Source: an uncultured Persicitalea sp.
GTDB taxonomy: Bacteria > Bacteroidota > Bacteroidia > Cytophagales > Spirosomataceae
Length of the DNA stretch: 6,011 nt
Assembly: GCA_950075905.1 (NCBI GenBank)
Contig: CATMVR010000344.1
Span: 1 to 6,011, forward strand
Reading direction: 5' to 3'
The position numbers and the translations under genes are program-made. Below, in pieces: positions 1 to 5,834 of this stretch; position 1 is the first letter of the stretch, and the number at the start of each line of letters is the position of its first letter. The notes under the pieces were generated by a model. The model did no database searches and had not been told where the DNA came from. It was given only the letters and a program-made list of their open reading frames with translations.

Positions 1-22
1 GGTAAGGATATTTCACCCGTTC

Positions 23-55
23 ACCCGTGCCACGGTTTTGAACCGTGGCACGGGT
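23..55. repeat. Perfect inverted repeat (15-bp arms, 3-nt loop) downstream of tyrS
   Basis: The left arm at 23-37 (ACCCGTGCCACGGTT) is exactly complementary to the right arm at 41-55, with TTG between them. The arms are GC-rich, so the RNA hairpin would be very stable in either orientation. It lies 43 bp past the tyrS stop codon and could stop or stabilise the tyrS transcript. In the tyrS direction it is not followed by a T-run, so it is not a classical intrinsic terminator. It could equally be a dispersed palindromic repeat of the REP/MITE kind. The structure is seen directly; its role is inferred. Confidence 0.8.
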
Positions 56-78
56 ACGGCGGGCACAGGTACGGCGGG
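49..78. repeat. Two tandem copies of a 15-bp unit
   Basis: Positions 49-63 and 64-78 are adjacent copies of CACGGGTACGGCGGG, differing at one base (G52 against A67). The first copy shares its start with the right arm of the neighbouring hairpin. A shorter direct repeat, TCACCCGT, occurs twice at 13-20 and 21-28, on the other side of the hairpin. Together these make the 3' flank of tyrS a compact repeat cluster, perhaps produced by replication slippage. Confidence 0.75.
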
Positions 79-97
79 TACCGTTTTGGATACCAGG

Positions 98-1405
98 CTA
101 ATCTACCAGGCGGATCAGGTGATTCTTCTTGCCTTTGGAGACAAGCACAAAGCGGTTTTGCAGTAGATCAAACTCCGACAGCGGTTGCTCGGGGCCGGTC
201 ACTTTCACCTTGTTGATACTGACGGCGTTCTGCTGAATAGCCCGGCGGGTTTCGCCTTTGGAAGCATATATCTCGCCGCCTGTGCTGGTGGAAAGCAGGT
301 CTGTAACGGTAGGACATGCCTCCCAGTCGGCGCGGCTGATCTCAGACTGCGGCACTCCGTCAAAAATAGTGTCGAACTCGTCGGCTTCGATGCTCCGCAG
401 GGTATCGAGTGTAGCCTTGCCAAACAGCACCTCTGAGGCCTTCACGGCTAGCTGGTAGTCGCGGGCCGAATGCACCAGCGTCGTCACTGATTCGGCCAGG
501 GCCTTCTGCATGATGCGCAGGTGCGGAGCCTCGGCGTGCCTGGCTTCCAGCTCTTCTATTTCTTCTTTGGAGTAGAGCGTAAATACCCGCAGCTGCCGGT
601 GGCAGTCATCATCTGACTGGTTGATCCAGAACTGGTAAAACTGGTAGGGACTCGTCAGGGAAGGATCCAGCCAGACATTGCCTCCCTCGCTTTTGCCAAA
701 TTTGCTACCATCGGCCTTAGTCAAAAGAGGGGTGGTAAGAGCAAAGGCCTTGAAGTACCCCTCTTCGTCCCCCTCTTTGCGACGAATCAACTCCGTACCC
801 GTGGTGATGTTTCCCCATTGGTCTGAGCCTCCCATCTGCAGGCGGATGCCTTTATTCTTGTATAGCCAGTAAAAATCGTAGCCCTGCAGCAGCTGGTACG
901 AAAACTCGGTGAAAGAAATTCCGGTTTCCAGACGCTTTTTTACCGAGTCTTTGGCCATCATATAGTTAACGGTCAGAAACTTCCCGGCCTCGCGCAAAAA
1001 TTCCAGAAAACCAATCCCCCTAAACCAGTCGTAGTTGTTGACCATCTCAGCCGAGTTGGCTCCGCAGTCAAAATCTAAAAAGTGTTCCAGCTGCGTGCGG
1101 ATACCCTCCTGGTTGCGGCGCAGAATATCCTCCGAGAGAAACTCCCGCTCGGCGGCCTTACCCGACGGATCGCCGATCATGCCCGTGGCCCCTCCTACCA
1201 GCGCGAATGGCTTGTGACCCGCCCGCTGAAAGTGTACCAGCAGCATAATAGTAGCCAGGTTGCCGATATGCAGCGATGCTGCCGTAGGGTCAAAACCGAT
1301 ATAGCCTGCGGTCATTTCCTGGTTCAGCTGCTCTTCGGTGCCGGGCATCATATCCTGCAACATCCCGCGCCAGCGCAATTCTTCAATAAAGTTCAAAGTA
1401 GTCAT
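98..1405 (-). CDS. tyrS: Tyrosyl-tRNA synthetase (TyrRS), complete
   Basis: This cytoplasmic class I aminoacyl-tRNA synthetase joins tyrosine to tRNA-Tyr using ATP. The 435-residue product has the usual length of the bacterial TyrRS family. The N-terminal Rossmann domain shows Y35 and the GFDPTA stretch, followed by the first signature as HIGN (residues 46-49, a variant of HIGH). GDPSG lies at about 78-82. The tyrosine-pocket residues Y170, Q174 and D177 lie in a YQLLQGYDF context, GGSDQWGN is at about 192-199, and the KMSKS-type loop reads KFGKS (235-239). A C-terminal S4-like RNA-binding domain covers roughly 370-435 (ASKGETRRAIQQ...VSINKVKV). The ATG at 1405 gives the standard TyrRS N-terminus (NFIEELRWRGML). 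A TAnnTTTG box lies about 30 nt upstream. The gene is divergent from the ferritin-like operon and appears monocistronic. Identification is very secure. Confidence 0.98.
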   Translation of the reverse strand: MTTLNFIEELRWRGMLQDMMPGTEEQLNQEMTAGYIGFDPTAASLHIGNLATIMLLVHFQRAGHKPFALVGGATGMIGDPSGKAAEREFLSEDILRRNQEGIRTQLEHFLDFDCGANSAEMVNNYDWFRGIGFLEFLREAGKFLTVNYMMAKDSVKKRLETGISFTEFSYQLLQGYDFYWLYKNKGIRLQMGGSDQWGNITTGTELIRRKEGDEEGYFKAFALTTPLLTKADGSKFGKSEGGNVWLDPSLTSPYQFYQFWINQSDDDCHRQLRVFTLYSKEEIEELEARHAEAPHLRIMQKALAESVTTLVHSARDYQLAVKASEVLFGKATLDTLRSIEADEFDTIFDGVPQSEISRADWEACPTVTDLLSTSTGGEIYASKGETRRAIQQNAVSINKVKVTGPEQPLSEFDLLQNRFVLVSKGKKNHLIRLVD

Positions 1406-1433
1406 TTGCCCGTTGCTTGTCGTTTTTGGACTG

Positions 1434-1441
1434 CAAATTTA
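1434..1441 (-). promoter_or_regulatory. Probable tyrS promoter (-7 box, TAAATTTG)
   Basis: Read on the minus strand, this is TAAATTTG, a full match to the Bacteroidota -7 consensus TAnnTTTG. It ends 28 nt before the tyrS start codon, which would leave a leader of roughly 20 nt. No clear TTG-type -33 element is visible about 20 nt further upstream, so the call rests on the -7 box and its position. Confidence 0.5.
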
Positions 1442-1591
1442 AGGCGATTATCCGAAGATCATTGCCCATAGTGCGAAATAGTAAGGCAGGGGACGGGCAA
1501 TGGAATAAGCGAGTGGGGAATTTATGCCTAGCACTTGTCAAAGCAAAACCTTTTCAACGTATATACCGTCACAGTTAACTTTTTTCCAGAA

Positions 1592-1599
1592 TAATTTTG
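1592..1599 (+). promoter_or_regulatory. Promoter-like -7 box (TAATTTTG) before the ferritin-like operon
   Basis: TAATTTTG matches the Bacteroidota -7 consensus TAnnTTTG. Its last three bases are the first three bases of the inverted repeat at 1597-1625, so a protein bound to that repeat would cover the predicted transcription start. No convincing -33 TTG is seen at the expected distance. The resulting leader would be about 200 nt, longer than usual, so a second, nearer promoter is possible. One candidate is TTG at 1717-1719 with TAAATTTT at 1742-1749, the latter one base off consensus. Confidence 0.35.
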
Positions 1600-1625
1600 A
1601 AACTATATTCTTAGTATAGTTTCAA
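1597..1625. promoter_or_regulatory. Operator-like perfect inverted repeat (11-bp arms, 7-bp spacer)
   Basis: TTGAAACTATA at 1597-1607 and TATAGTTTCAA at 1615-1625 are exact reverse complements separated by TTCTTAG. AT-rich arms, a short spacer and overlap with a promoter-like box are typical of a binding site for a dimeric repressor or activator. The arms are too AT-rich, and lack the T-run placement, for a good terminator. No regulator gene is present in the window, so the binding protein is unknown. It sits in the 397-bp gap between the divergent tyrS and ferritin-like genes. It is 178 bp before the latter and about 155 bp from the tyrS promoter, so the ferritin-like operon is the likelier target. 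Confidence 0.5.
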
Positions 1626-1683
1626 TTTTTGCACCATTTGAGGCATATATTAACCGAATAATTCAATTTGGTCTTCTTTATTT

Positions 1684-1764
1684 ATGTCAGAAGGTTATGA
1701 TTATTCTCAACTTGAATTGATCCAAAAAGAAAACGACGGCGTAAATTTTTTAGATCGCTTCTGA
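1684..1764 (+). CDS. Possible 26-residue small ORF upstream of the ferritin-like operon
   Basis: An ATG at 1684 opens a reading frame ending with TGA at 1762-1764, 38 nt before the first ferritin-like gene. The product begins MSEGYDYSQLELIQKENDG and ends VNFLDRF. It has no signal peptide, membrane segment or family that I recognise. There is no clear ribosome binding site. If transcription starts at the box at 1592-1599, it would lie in the leader RNA. A chance ORF of this length is quite possible in AT-rich DNA, so this is only a candidate. Confidence 0.15.
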   Translation: MSEGYDYSQLELIQKENDGVNFLDRF

Positions 1765-1802
1765 CAAACAGAAAAGCAAAATTTCAAAACCTTATTACAA
1801 CT

Positions 1803-2513
1803 ATGAAAAAAACGACGCAATCACGCCTGCCATCAAGTACTTCCAAAGAAGGGCAGATGCTGGCATCGGTCAACAGACGGTTTTTCTTACGTTCGGCGGG
1901 AATTGCCGCTACTACCGGAGCTTTTATATTGGGTGCCTGTACTGATAAAGACCTTGATCCAGACACAACTGTCAATCTGGGTTCCGGCGACATCGGTATC
2001 CTGAATTATGCCTACGCTCTTGAGCAGCTCGAAGCCGCTTTCTATACGCAGGTAATCGCTACGCCTTACGCCAATATGACCGCCGCCGAGCGGACTATTC
2101 TGACTGATATCCGCGATCATGAGATTATTCACCGCGAATTTTTCAAGGCCGCTTTGGGAAACTCAGCTATCATGCCACTTGATGTAAATTTCTCTTCCAT
2201 CAACTTCAACGACCGCGCCAGTGTACTGGGTACGGCCAAGGTTTTCGAAGATACCGGGGTATCGGCCTACAACGGAGCCGGTAAACTGATCGACGACGCC
2301 GGCTATCTGTTGTTAGCGGGTAAGATTGTTTCGGTAGAGGCGCGCCACGCGGCCATCATCCGCGACCTGCTCAACCCCAACTCCATTGATTTTGCCGGGG
2401 ATGATATCGCCGACTCCAATGGACTGGATCTGGCCAAGTCACCGGATATGGTATTGAGCGCGGTGAGTCCGTTTATCACTACTTCCATCAGCGGAAGCAA
2501 CCTGCCGAAGTAA
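1803..2513 (+). CDS. Ferritin-like domain protein with Tat lipoprotein signal
   Basis: The 236-residue product fits the Ferritin_2 (PF13668-type) family of exported ferritin-like, four-helix-bundle proteins. Its signal has a twin-arginine motif (NRRFFLR, residues 24-30), a hydrophobic stretch, and a lipobox LGAC with the lipidated Cys at 46. It should therefore be Tat-exported and membrane-anchored. The acidic stretch after the Cys (TDKDLDPD) may direct it to the cell surface, as in some Bacteroidota lipoproteins. Predicted di-metal ligands are E74/E77 on helix 1, E107 and H110 (EIIH), E149 (FEDTG) and E179/H182 (EARH), so the site looks complete. An internal ATG (codon 19, at 1857) would give a shorter n-region with the same signal and may be the true start. 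It heads a two-gene operon with a paralogue 33 bp downstream. The substrate is unknown; iron handling or oxidative-stress protection is inferred from the fold only. Confidence 0.88.
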   Translation: MKKTTQSRLPSSTSKEGQMLASVNRRFFLRSAGIAATTGAFILGACTDKDLDPDTTVNLGSGDIGILNYAYALEQLEAAFYTQVIATPYANMTAAERTILTDIRDHEIIHREFFKAALGNSAIMPLDVNFSSINFNDRASVLGTAKVFEDTGVSAYNGAGKLIDDAGYLLLAGKIVSVEARHAAIIRDLLNPNSIDFAGDDIADSNGLDLAKSPDMVLSAVSPFITTSISGSNLPK

Positions 2514-2546
2514 TTATTGATCATCCATTAACAACTACAAGAGATT

Positions 2547-3338
2547 ATGAATATTTTCAAAATTATAGATGAAATCCAGAAAGTGGATGGCGACGCGGTA
2601 GAGCGGATCGAACACGCAACCCGCCGCAGCTTTATGACAAAATTTAGCAGAAGCCTATCGGCAGCGGCCATTCCCACGGTATTTGCTACGGTTGTCAACA
2701 AGGCCTACGCCCAGTCGGCTCAGGCCGTGGATGTACTCAACTACGCCCTGACCCTGGAATACCTGGAAGACGAGTTTTACAAAAAAGGAAATGCGGCCTC
2801 CGGCCTTATTCCTGCTACGTACCAGAACGTGTTCCGGCAGATTGGCAAGCACGAAACCCAGCACGTCAACTTTCTGAAAGGTGCTTTGGGTACAAAAGCA
2901 GTAGGTAAGCCCACGTTTGACTTCTCTGCCAAAGGAGCTTTCCCGAACCCGTTCGGCAATTTCGACACATTTGTATTCCTATCGCATGCTTTTGAGGATA
3001 CAGGAGTAAGGGCCTACAAAGGACAGGCGGGCAACCTGATCAACGATCCTGCGATTTTGGAAGCTGCCTTGCAGATCCATTCGATTGAGGCCCGGCCCGC
3101 CGCCAAGGCACGCGCCATTCTCTCGACCATTCGGAATGCTCCGAACATTAAGCCCTGGATCACCCTTAGCGAGGGATCTCCCGCCCCGGTATACGCCGGC
3201 GAAAACAACACCACACAAGGTGGCGTAGACATCACTGGCATTGCGGGCAAATCAAGAGAAGCTATTACGGAGGCTTTTGATGAGCCACTGACCAAGGAGC
3301 AGGTACTCGCCATTGGCGGCCTGTTTATTACAGCCTAG
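2547..3338 (+). CDS. Ferritin-like domain protein, Tat-exported, with altered metal site
   Basis: This is a 263-residue paralogue of the preceding gene and also fits Ferritin_2. A long charged n-region leads to a twin-arginine motif (TRRSFMTKF from residue 25), a hydrophobic segment at about 36-50, and a likely cleavage site AYA|Q at 55/56. The mature protein should be periplasmic and soluble, unlike its lipid-anchored neighbour. Helix residues E71 and E74, the EXXH motif E103/H106 (HETQH) and E150 (FEDTG) are present. The second EXXH reads EARP (181-184), with proline where the paralogue has histidine. After the bundle comes a C-terminal tail (about 200-263: KPW, YAGENNT, AFDEPLTKEQV). Such a tail is, to my knowledge, usual in this subfamily and absent from the first protein. 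A weak purine-rich stretch (AAGAG) precedes the start. The strong terminator just after the gene closes the operon. Confidence 0.88.
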   Translation: MNIFKIIDEIQKVDGDAVERIEHATRRSFMTKFSRSLSAAAIPTVFATVVNKAYAQSAQAVDVLNYALTLEYLEDEFYKKGNAASGLIPATYQNVFRQIGKHETQHVNFLKGALGTKAVGKPTFDFSAKGAFPNPFGNFDTFVFLSHAFEDTGVRAYKGQAGNLINDPAILEAALQIHSIEARPAAKARAILSTIRNAPNIKPWITLSEGSPAPVYAGENNTTQGGVDITGIAGKSREAITEAFDEPLTKEQVLAIGGLFITA

Positions 3339-3359
3339 TGAAGCGAGAGTGAGGGGAAG

Positions 3360-3395
3360 GAGCGGACCGCCTGTGTGTGGTCCGCTCTTTTTTTT
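3360..3395 (+). terminator. Strong intrinsic terminator of the ferritin-like operon
   Basis: GAGCGGACC at 3360-3368 pairs perfectly with GGTCCGCTC at 3379-3387 across a 10-nt loop. Eight T residues (3388-3395) follow immediately. This is a textbook rho-independent terminator, 22 bp after the stop codon of the second ferritin-like gene. It separates that operon from the nucleotidyltransferase pair. Confidence 0.93.
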
Positions 3396-3475
3396 ATGGC
3401 TCCTGCCGGGAGTTTTTGGGTACCTGCCGGAAGCACAGAGGCAGGCAGGGGCCCGAAATGGTAAATATGGCACGC

Positions 3476-3483
3476 TATTTTTG
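3476..3483 (+). promoter_or_regulatory. Candidate promoter -7 box (TATTTTTG) for the nucleotidyltransferase pair
   Basis: TATTTTTG fits the Bacteroidota -7 consensus TAnnTTTG and lies 72 nt before the ATG at 3556, after the upstream terminator. No good -33 element is visible. Short inverted repeats surround it: GGCACG 3469-3474 with CGTGCC 3500-3505, and AGTGCAG 3491-3497 with CTGCACT 3547-3553. The second of these ends 2 nt before the start codon. They are short and widely spaced, so any regulatory meaning is speculative. Confidence 0.35.
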
Positions 3484-3555
3484 GTTGGTTAGTGCAGTTC
3501 GTGCCTTAGACGATTACGTTCGGGCAATTTAATCATCTACTCATACCTGCACTCT

Positions 3556-4308
3556 ATGATCACCATGGTTGTAAGCGATGAGCAACGGGAGGAGGCATTT
3601 GCTTTCTACCGCGAAGCATTGCAATTATTGAAGCAATCGGGCAGCCGCTTTATGCTGGGTGGCGCTTTTGCGTTATTTCAGCATACGGGTATCTACCGGG
3701 ACACCAAAGATCTGGATGTGTTCTGTAAGCCAAATGAGTACCCCCGTATTCTTAAATTCTTTGCCGAAAAAGGCTACGAGACCCAGCTTACCGATGTACG
3801 CTGGCTGGCCAAGATATTTAAGGGTGAGTTTTTTATCGACATAATCTTTGACACCGTCAATAACATTTGTACCGTCGACGACACCTGGTACGAACACGCT
3901 GTTCACGGCACTTTTGTAGGAGAAAATACACTCTTTTTATCCCCCGAAGAACTAATATGGTGCAAATTGTACGTGCAGAACCGGGAGCGGTATGATGGTG
4001 CAGATGTAAATCATATACTGTTAAAAAAAGGGAAAGACCTGAACTGGAAGCGGCTTTTATCCCGTATGGATGCCCATTGGCATCTACTTCTGATCCAGAT
4101 ACTCCTGTTTCAGTTTGTGTACCCGGCCGACTACCACGAAATAGTGCCCCGGTGGGTATTTGAGGAGCTGATGGCCCGGGCCCATGAGCAGTACGATATT
4201 CCTCCATCTCAGGAAAAGGTATGCCGGGGCCCCGTCATTGACCAGACACAGTATATGATCGATATAAAAGAGTGGAACTATAAAGTAACCACCATCAAAA
4301 CCGTATAA
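3556..4308 (+). CDS. MNT/AbiEii-like nucleotidyltransferase family protein
   Basis: The 250-residue product has the signature of the polymerase-beta nucleotidyltransferase fold. A GGAFAL loop (G35-G36) is followed by the metal-binding pair D52/D54 (KDLDVF) and a third acidic position D95 in FFIDIIFD. All three catalytic acids are therefore in place. Beyond the core is a helical region with PEELIWCKLYVQNRERYDGADV (about 130-151), resembling the E...K...R..D..D pattern of AbiEii/DUF6036-type enzymes. Proteins of this kind transfer a nucleotide from NTP to RNA, protein or a small molecule; the acceptor here cannot be read from sequence. There is no signal peptide, so it should be cytoplasmic. 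M4 (3565) is an alternative start; neither start has a clear ribosome binding site. It ends 2 nt before the metallophosphoesterase, which implies co-transcription and probable translational coupling. No AbiEi-like winged-helix partner is adjacent. Confidence 0.8.
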   Translation: MITMVVSDEQREEAFAFYREALQLLKQSGSRFMLGGAFALFQHTGIYRDTKDLDVFCKPNEYPRILKFFAEKGYETQLTDVRWLAKIFKGEFFIDIIFDTVNNICTVDDTWYEHAVHGTFVGENTLFLSPEELIWCKLYVQNRERYDGADVNHILLKKGKDLNWKRLLSRMDAHWHLLLIQILLFQFVYPADYHEIVPRWVFEELMARAHEQYDIPPSQEKVCRGPVIDQTQYMIDIKEWNYKVTTIKTV

Positions 4309-4310
4309 CT

Positions 4311-5048
4311 ATGGCAAAAGCACAAAAAGTACGCATAGCGGCCGTTGCCGATATTCATGTTAGGGAAACCGATAAGGGCAAGTGGGCCGACTATTTCAAG
4401 GAAATATCCGAAAAAGCCGACGTGTTACTCATCTGCGGCGACCTCACCGATACTGGCGATGAGATGGAGGCCGAAATACTGGCCGCTGAGCTGAAGCATT
4501 GTACCATTCCGGTGGTATGCGTACTAGGCAACCACGACTACGAGAAAAACCGGCACAAACTGATCCGGCAGGTGGTTCAGAATGAGCACGTGCACATTCT
4601 GGACGGCGAGGCCGTTATCATCAAAGGGGTTGGCTTTGCGGGTGTAAAGGGTTTCGGCGGTGGCTTTGACAACTACATGCTTTCTATGTTTGGCGAGGGC
4701 GCTATGAAGGCGTTCGTGCAGGAGGCGGTAGACGAGGCCCTGCAACTGGACCGCGCTTTGGCTCGCCTTGATGCCGACCACGCAGACATTAAAAAAATCG
4801 CTGTTATGCACTATTCGCCCATCAAAGAAACCATCGTGGGCGAGCCTGAGGCTATATTTCCCTTCCTGGGTTCTTCCCGCCTGGCCGATCCACTGAACCG
4901 CCGCAATGTGCTGGCCGCTTTTCACGGGCACGCCCATATAGGTACCCTGGAAGGAACCACACCCACGGGCGTTAAGGTCTTTAATGTCGCTAAACCTATT
5001 CTTGCCAAAGAGGGCTATAACCCTCCATTCTTTCTATACGAGGTATAA
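4311..5048 (+). CDS. Calcineurin-like metallophosphoesterase
   Basis: The 245-residue product has all motifs of the di-metal calcineurin-like phosphoesterase family (PF00149) in order. These are D14-x-H16 (ADIH), GD(43-44)LTDTG, GNHD (73-76), H167 (VMHYSP) and GHAH (206-209). It has no signal peptide or membrane segment, so it is expected to hydrolyse a phosphomonoester or phosphodiester in the cytoplasm. A glycine-rich GVKGFGGGF stretch (about 111-119) lies between the metal motifs, and a helical insert follows (about 129-157). The substrate cannot be assigned: the family includes protein phosphatases, nucleases and cyclic-nucleotide or nucleotide hydrolases. The start is set by the ATG 2 nt after the stop of the nucleotidyltransferase gene, so the two are almost certainly expressed together and may act on the same molecule. 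The gene ends 16 bp from a convergent gene, with no clear terminator in between. Confidence 0.9.
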   Translation: MAKAQKVRIAAVADIHVRETDKGKWADYFKEISEKADVLLICGDLTDTGDEMEAEILAAELKHCTIPVVCVLGNHDYEKNRHKLIRQVVQNEHVHILDGEAVIIKGVGFAGVKGFGGGFDNYMLSMFGEGAMKAFVQEAVDEALQLDRALARLDADHADIKKIAVMHYSPIKETIVGEPEAIFPFLGSSRLADPLNRRNVLAAFHGHAHIGTLEGTTPTGVKVFNVAKPILAKEGYNPPFFLYEV

Positions 5049-5064
5049 ACACAACCAAACGGCC

Positions 5065-5796
5065 TCAAAAAAGCGGCTTGCCGGTACTGGTTCGGATGTA
5101 GTTGCCCGCCGCCGTAGCGTTGTGCCCAAAACCACAGCCGTAGGCACCATCGAGGTAATCTAACTGTACGGCTCCGGCGCTAAATGTAAACTGTATTTTG
5201 CAGGTCCCGAAGTCGTGGTTTTCGTAAATTGCCCGATTGCCCCGGAGCGCAAGGGTGTGTTTTTCGATGGTCGCAATATTGTAGGCGGGGCCACCCGTTA
5301 CGGCATTTACAGCTACTATAATTTTTCCCGGATTTAGCTGCTGTACCAGCAACTCGCCCGAGCCCGCTTCATTCCCGAACGAATAGGCATACGTACCCGT
5401 AACGTTGGCCAGCTTAGGCACCGGGATCGTCGCTTTCGAAATTTCTTTCAAAGTTATCGTGCGTTCTCTGGCGCTGGAACCCGGGGCGTTCCAGCTACCC
5501 GTCCAGCCCGTTCCTTTGGGGCTGAGGGAGTAGATGCCCGTCACGCTGCCATCTCTTGTGAGCTCGTGTAAAAAAAGAGTCCCTTCTTCTACCTTTCCAA
5601 CAAGCGTAATCGGAGTACCCTTTTTCTTGTACACCACCGTGCCAAATACACTGTGTCCGTCTTGGGTGAGGGTTATGGCAATGGGGATGGAGTGCGAGAT
5701 GGTGCCTTCGTAGGCGCGTTTAGTGAGGGTTTGGGCTGATAAATTGAGACAAATAAAAAAAGCAAATAACAGAGATAAAGAGTGAATACGCTGCAT
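5065..5796 (-). CDS. Secreted beta-rich hypothetical protein
   Basis: The 243-residue product starts with a Sec signal peptide: MQRIHS, then a hydrophobic run from about 7 to 19, with likely cleavage after LSA (residue 21) before QTL. No membrane segment follows, so it should be periplasmic or secreted. The mature part looks like two beta-rich halves. Residues 28-118 have repeated short strands (GTISHSIPIAITLTQDG, VFGTVVYKKKG, GWTGSW). Residues 130-237 end with C199 and a CGFGHNATAAGNY motif (C221), which may form a disulphide. The CGFG...GxY ending recalls C-terminal segments of other small exported bacterial proteins, but I cannot assign a named family or function. It lies 38 bp after a membrane protein gene on the same strand, so co-transcription is plausible. 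A weak -7-like TAAATTTC (5830-5837, minus strand) overlaps that gene's stop codon. Confidence 0.82.
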   Translation of the reverse strand: MQRIHSLSLLFAFFICLNLSAQTLTKRAYEGTISHSIPIAITLTQDGHSVFGTVVYKKKGTPITLVGKVEEGTLFLHELTRDGSVTGIYSLSPKGTGWTGSWNAPGSSARERTITLKEISKATIPVPKLANVTGTYAYSFGNEAGSGELLVQQLNPGKIIVAVNAVTGGPAYNIATIEKHTLALRGNRAIYENHDFGTCKIQFTFSAGAVQLDYLDGAYGCGFGHNATAAGNYIRTSTGKPLF

Positions 5797-5834
5797 GAAG
5801 TTAATGAAGGTCTTCTTAGAGGAAAAATGGAAAT

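Noticed and set aside
1082..1471. Open frame of 129 codons on the plus strand over the tyrS 5' end
   Set aside because: It lies antisense to the secure tyrS coding region, shows no recognisable domain, and is best explained as a shadow of that gene's codon pattern.
1459..1501. Inverted repeat CATTGCCC (1459-1466) with GGGCAATG (1494-1501)
   Set aside because: The 8-bp arms are separated by 27 bp with no matching promoter geometry. It may be coincidental, and is much weaker than the palindrome at 1597-1625.
3400..3417. Second terminator-like hairpin (CTCC-TGCCG-GGAG followed by TTTTT)
   Set aside because: The stem is only 4 bp. The strong terminator just upstream already explains termination, so this is probably chance.
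3491..3553. Nested stems in the nucleotidyltransferase leader (AGTGCAG/CTGCACT enclosing GATTA/TAATC), as a riboswitch
   Set aside because: The stems are short, widely spaced and AT-rich inside, with no known riboswitch core recognised.
4524..4937. Open frame of 137 codons on the minus strand inside the metallophosphoesterase gene
   Set aside because: The plus-strand frame carries every metallophosphoesterase motif; the antisense frame has no recognisable features.
3556..5048. Toxin-antitoxin or abortive-infection (AbiE-like) system
   Set aside because: The nucleotidyltransferase resembles AbiEii-type enzymes, but there is no winged-helix AbiEi-like antitoxin beside it. The partner is a metallophosphoesterase, and no other defence or mobile genes are in view.
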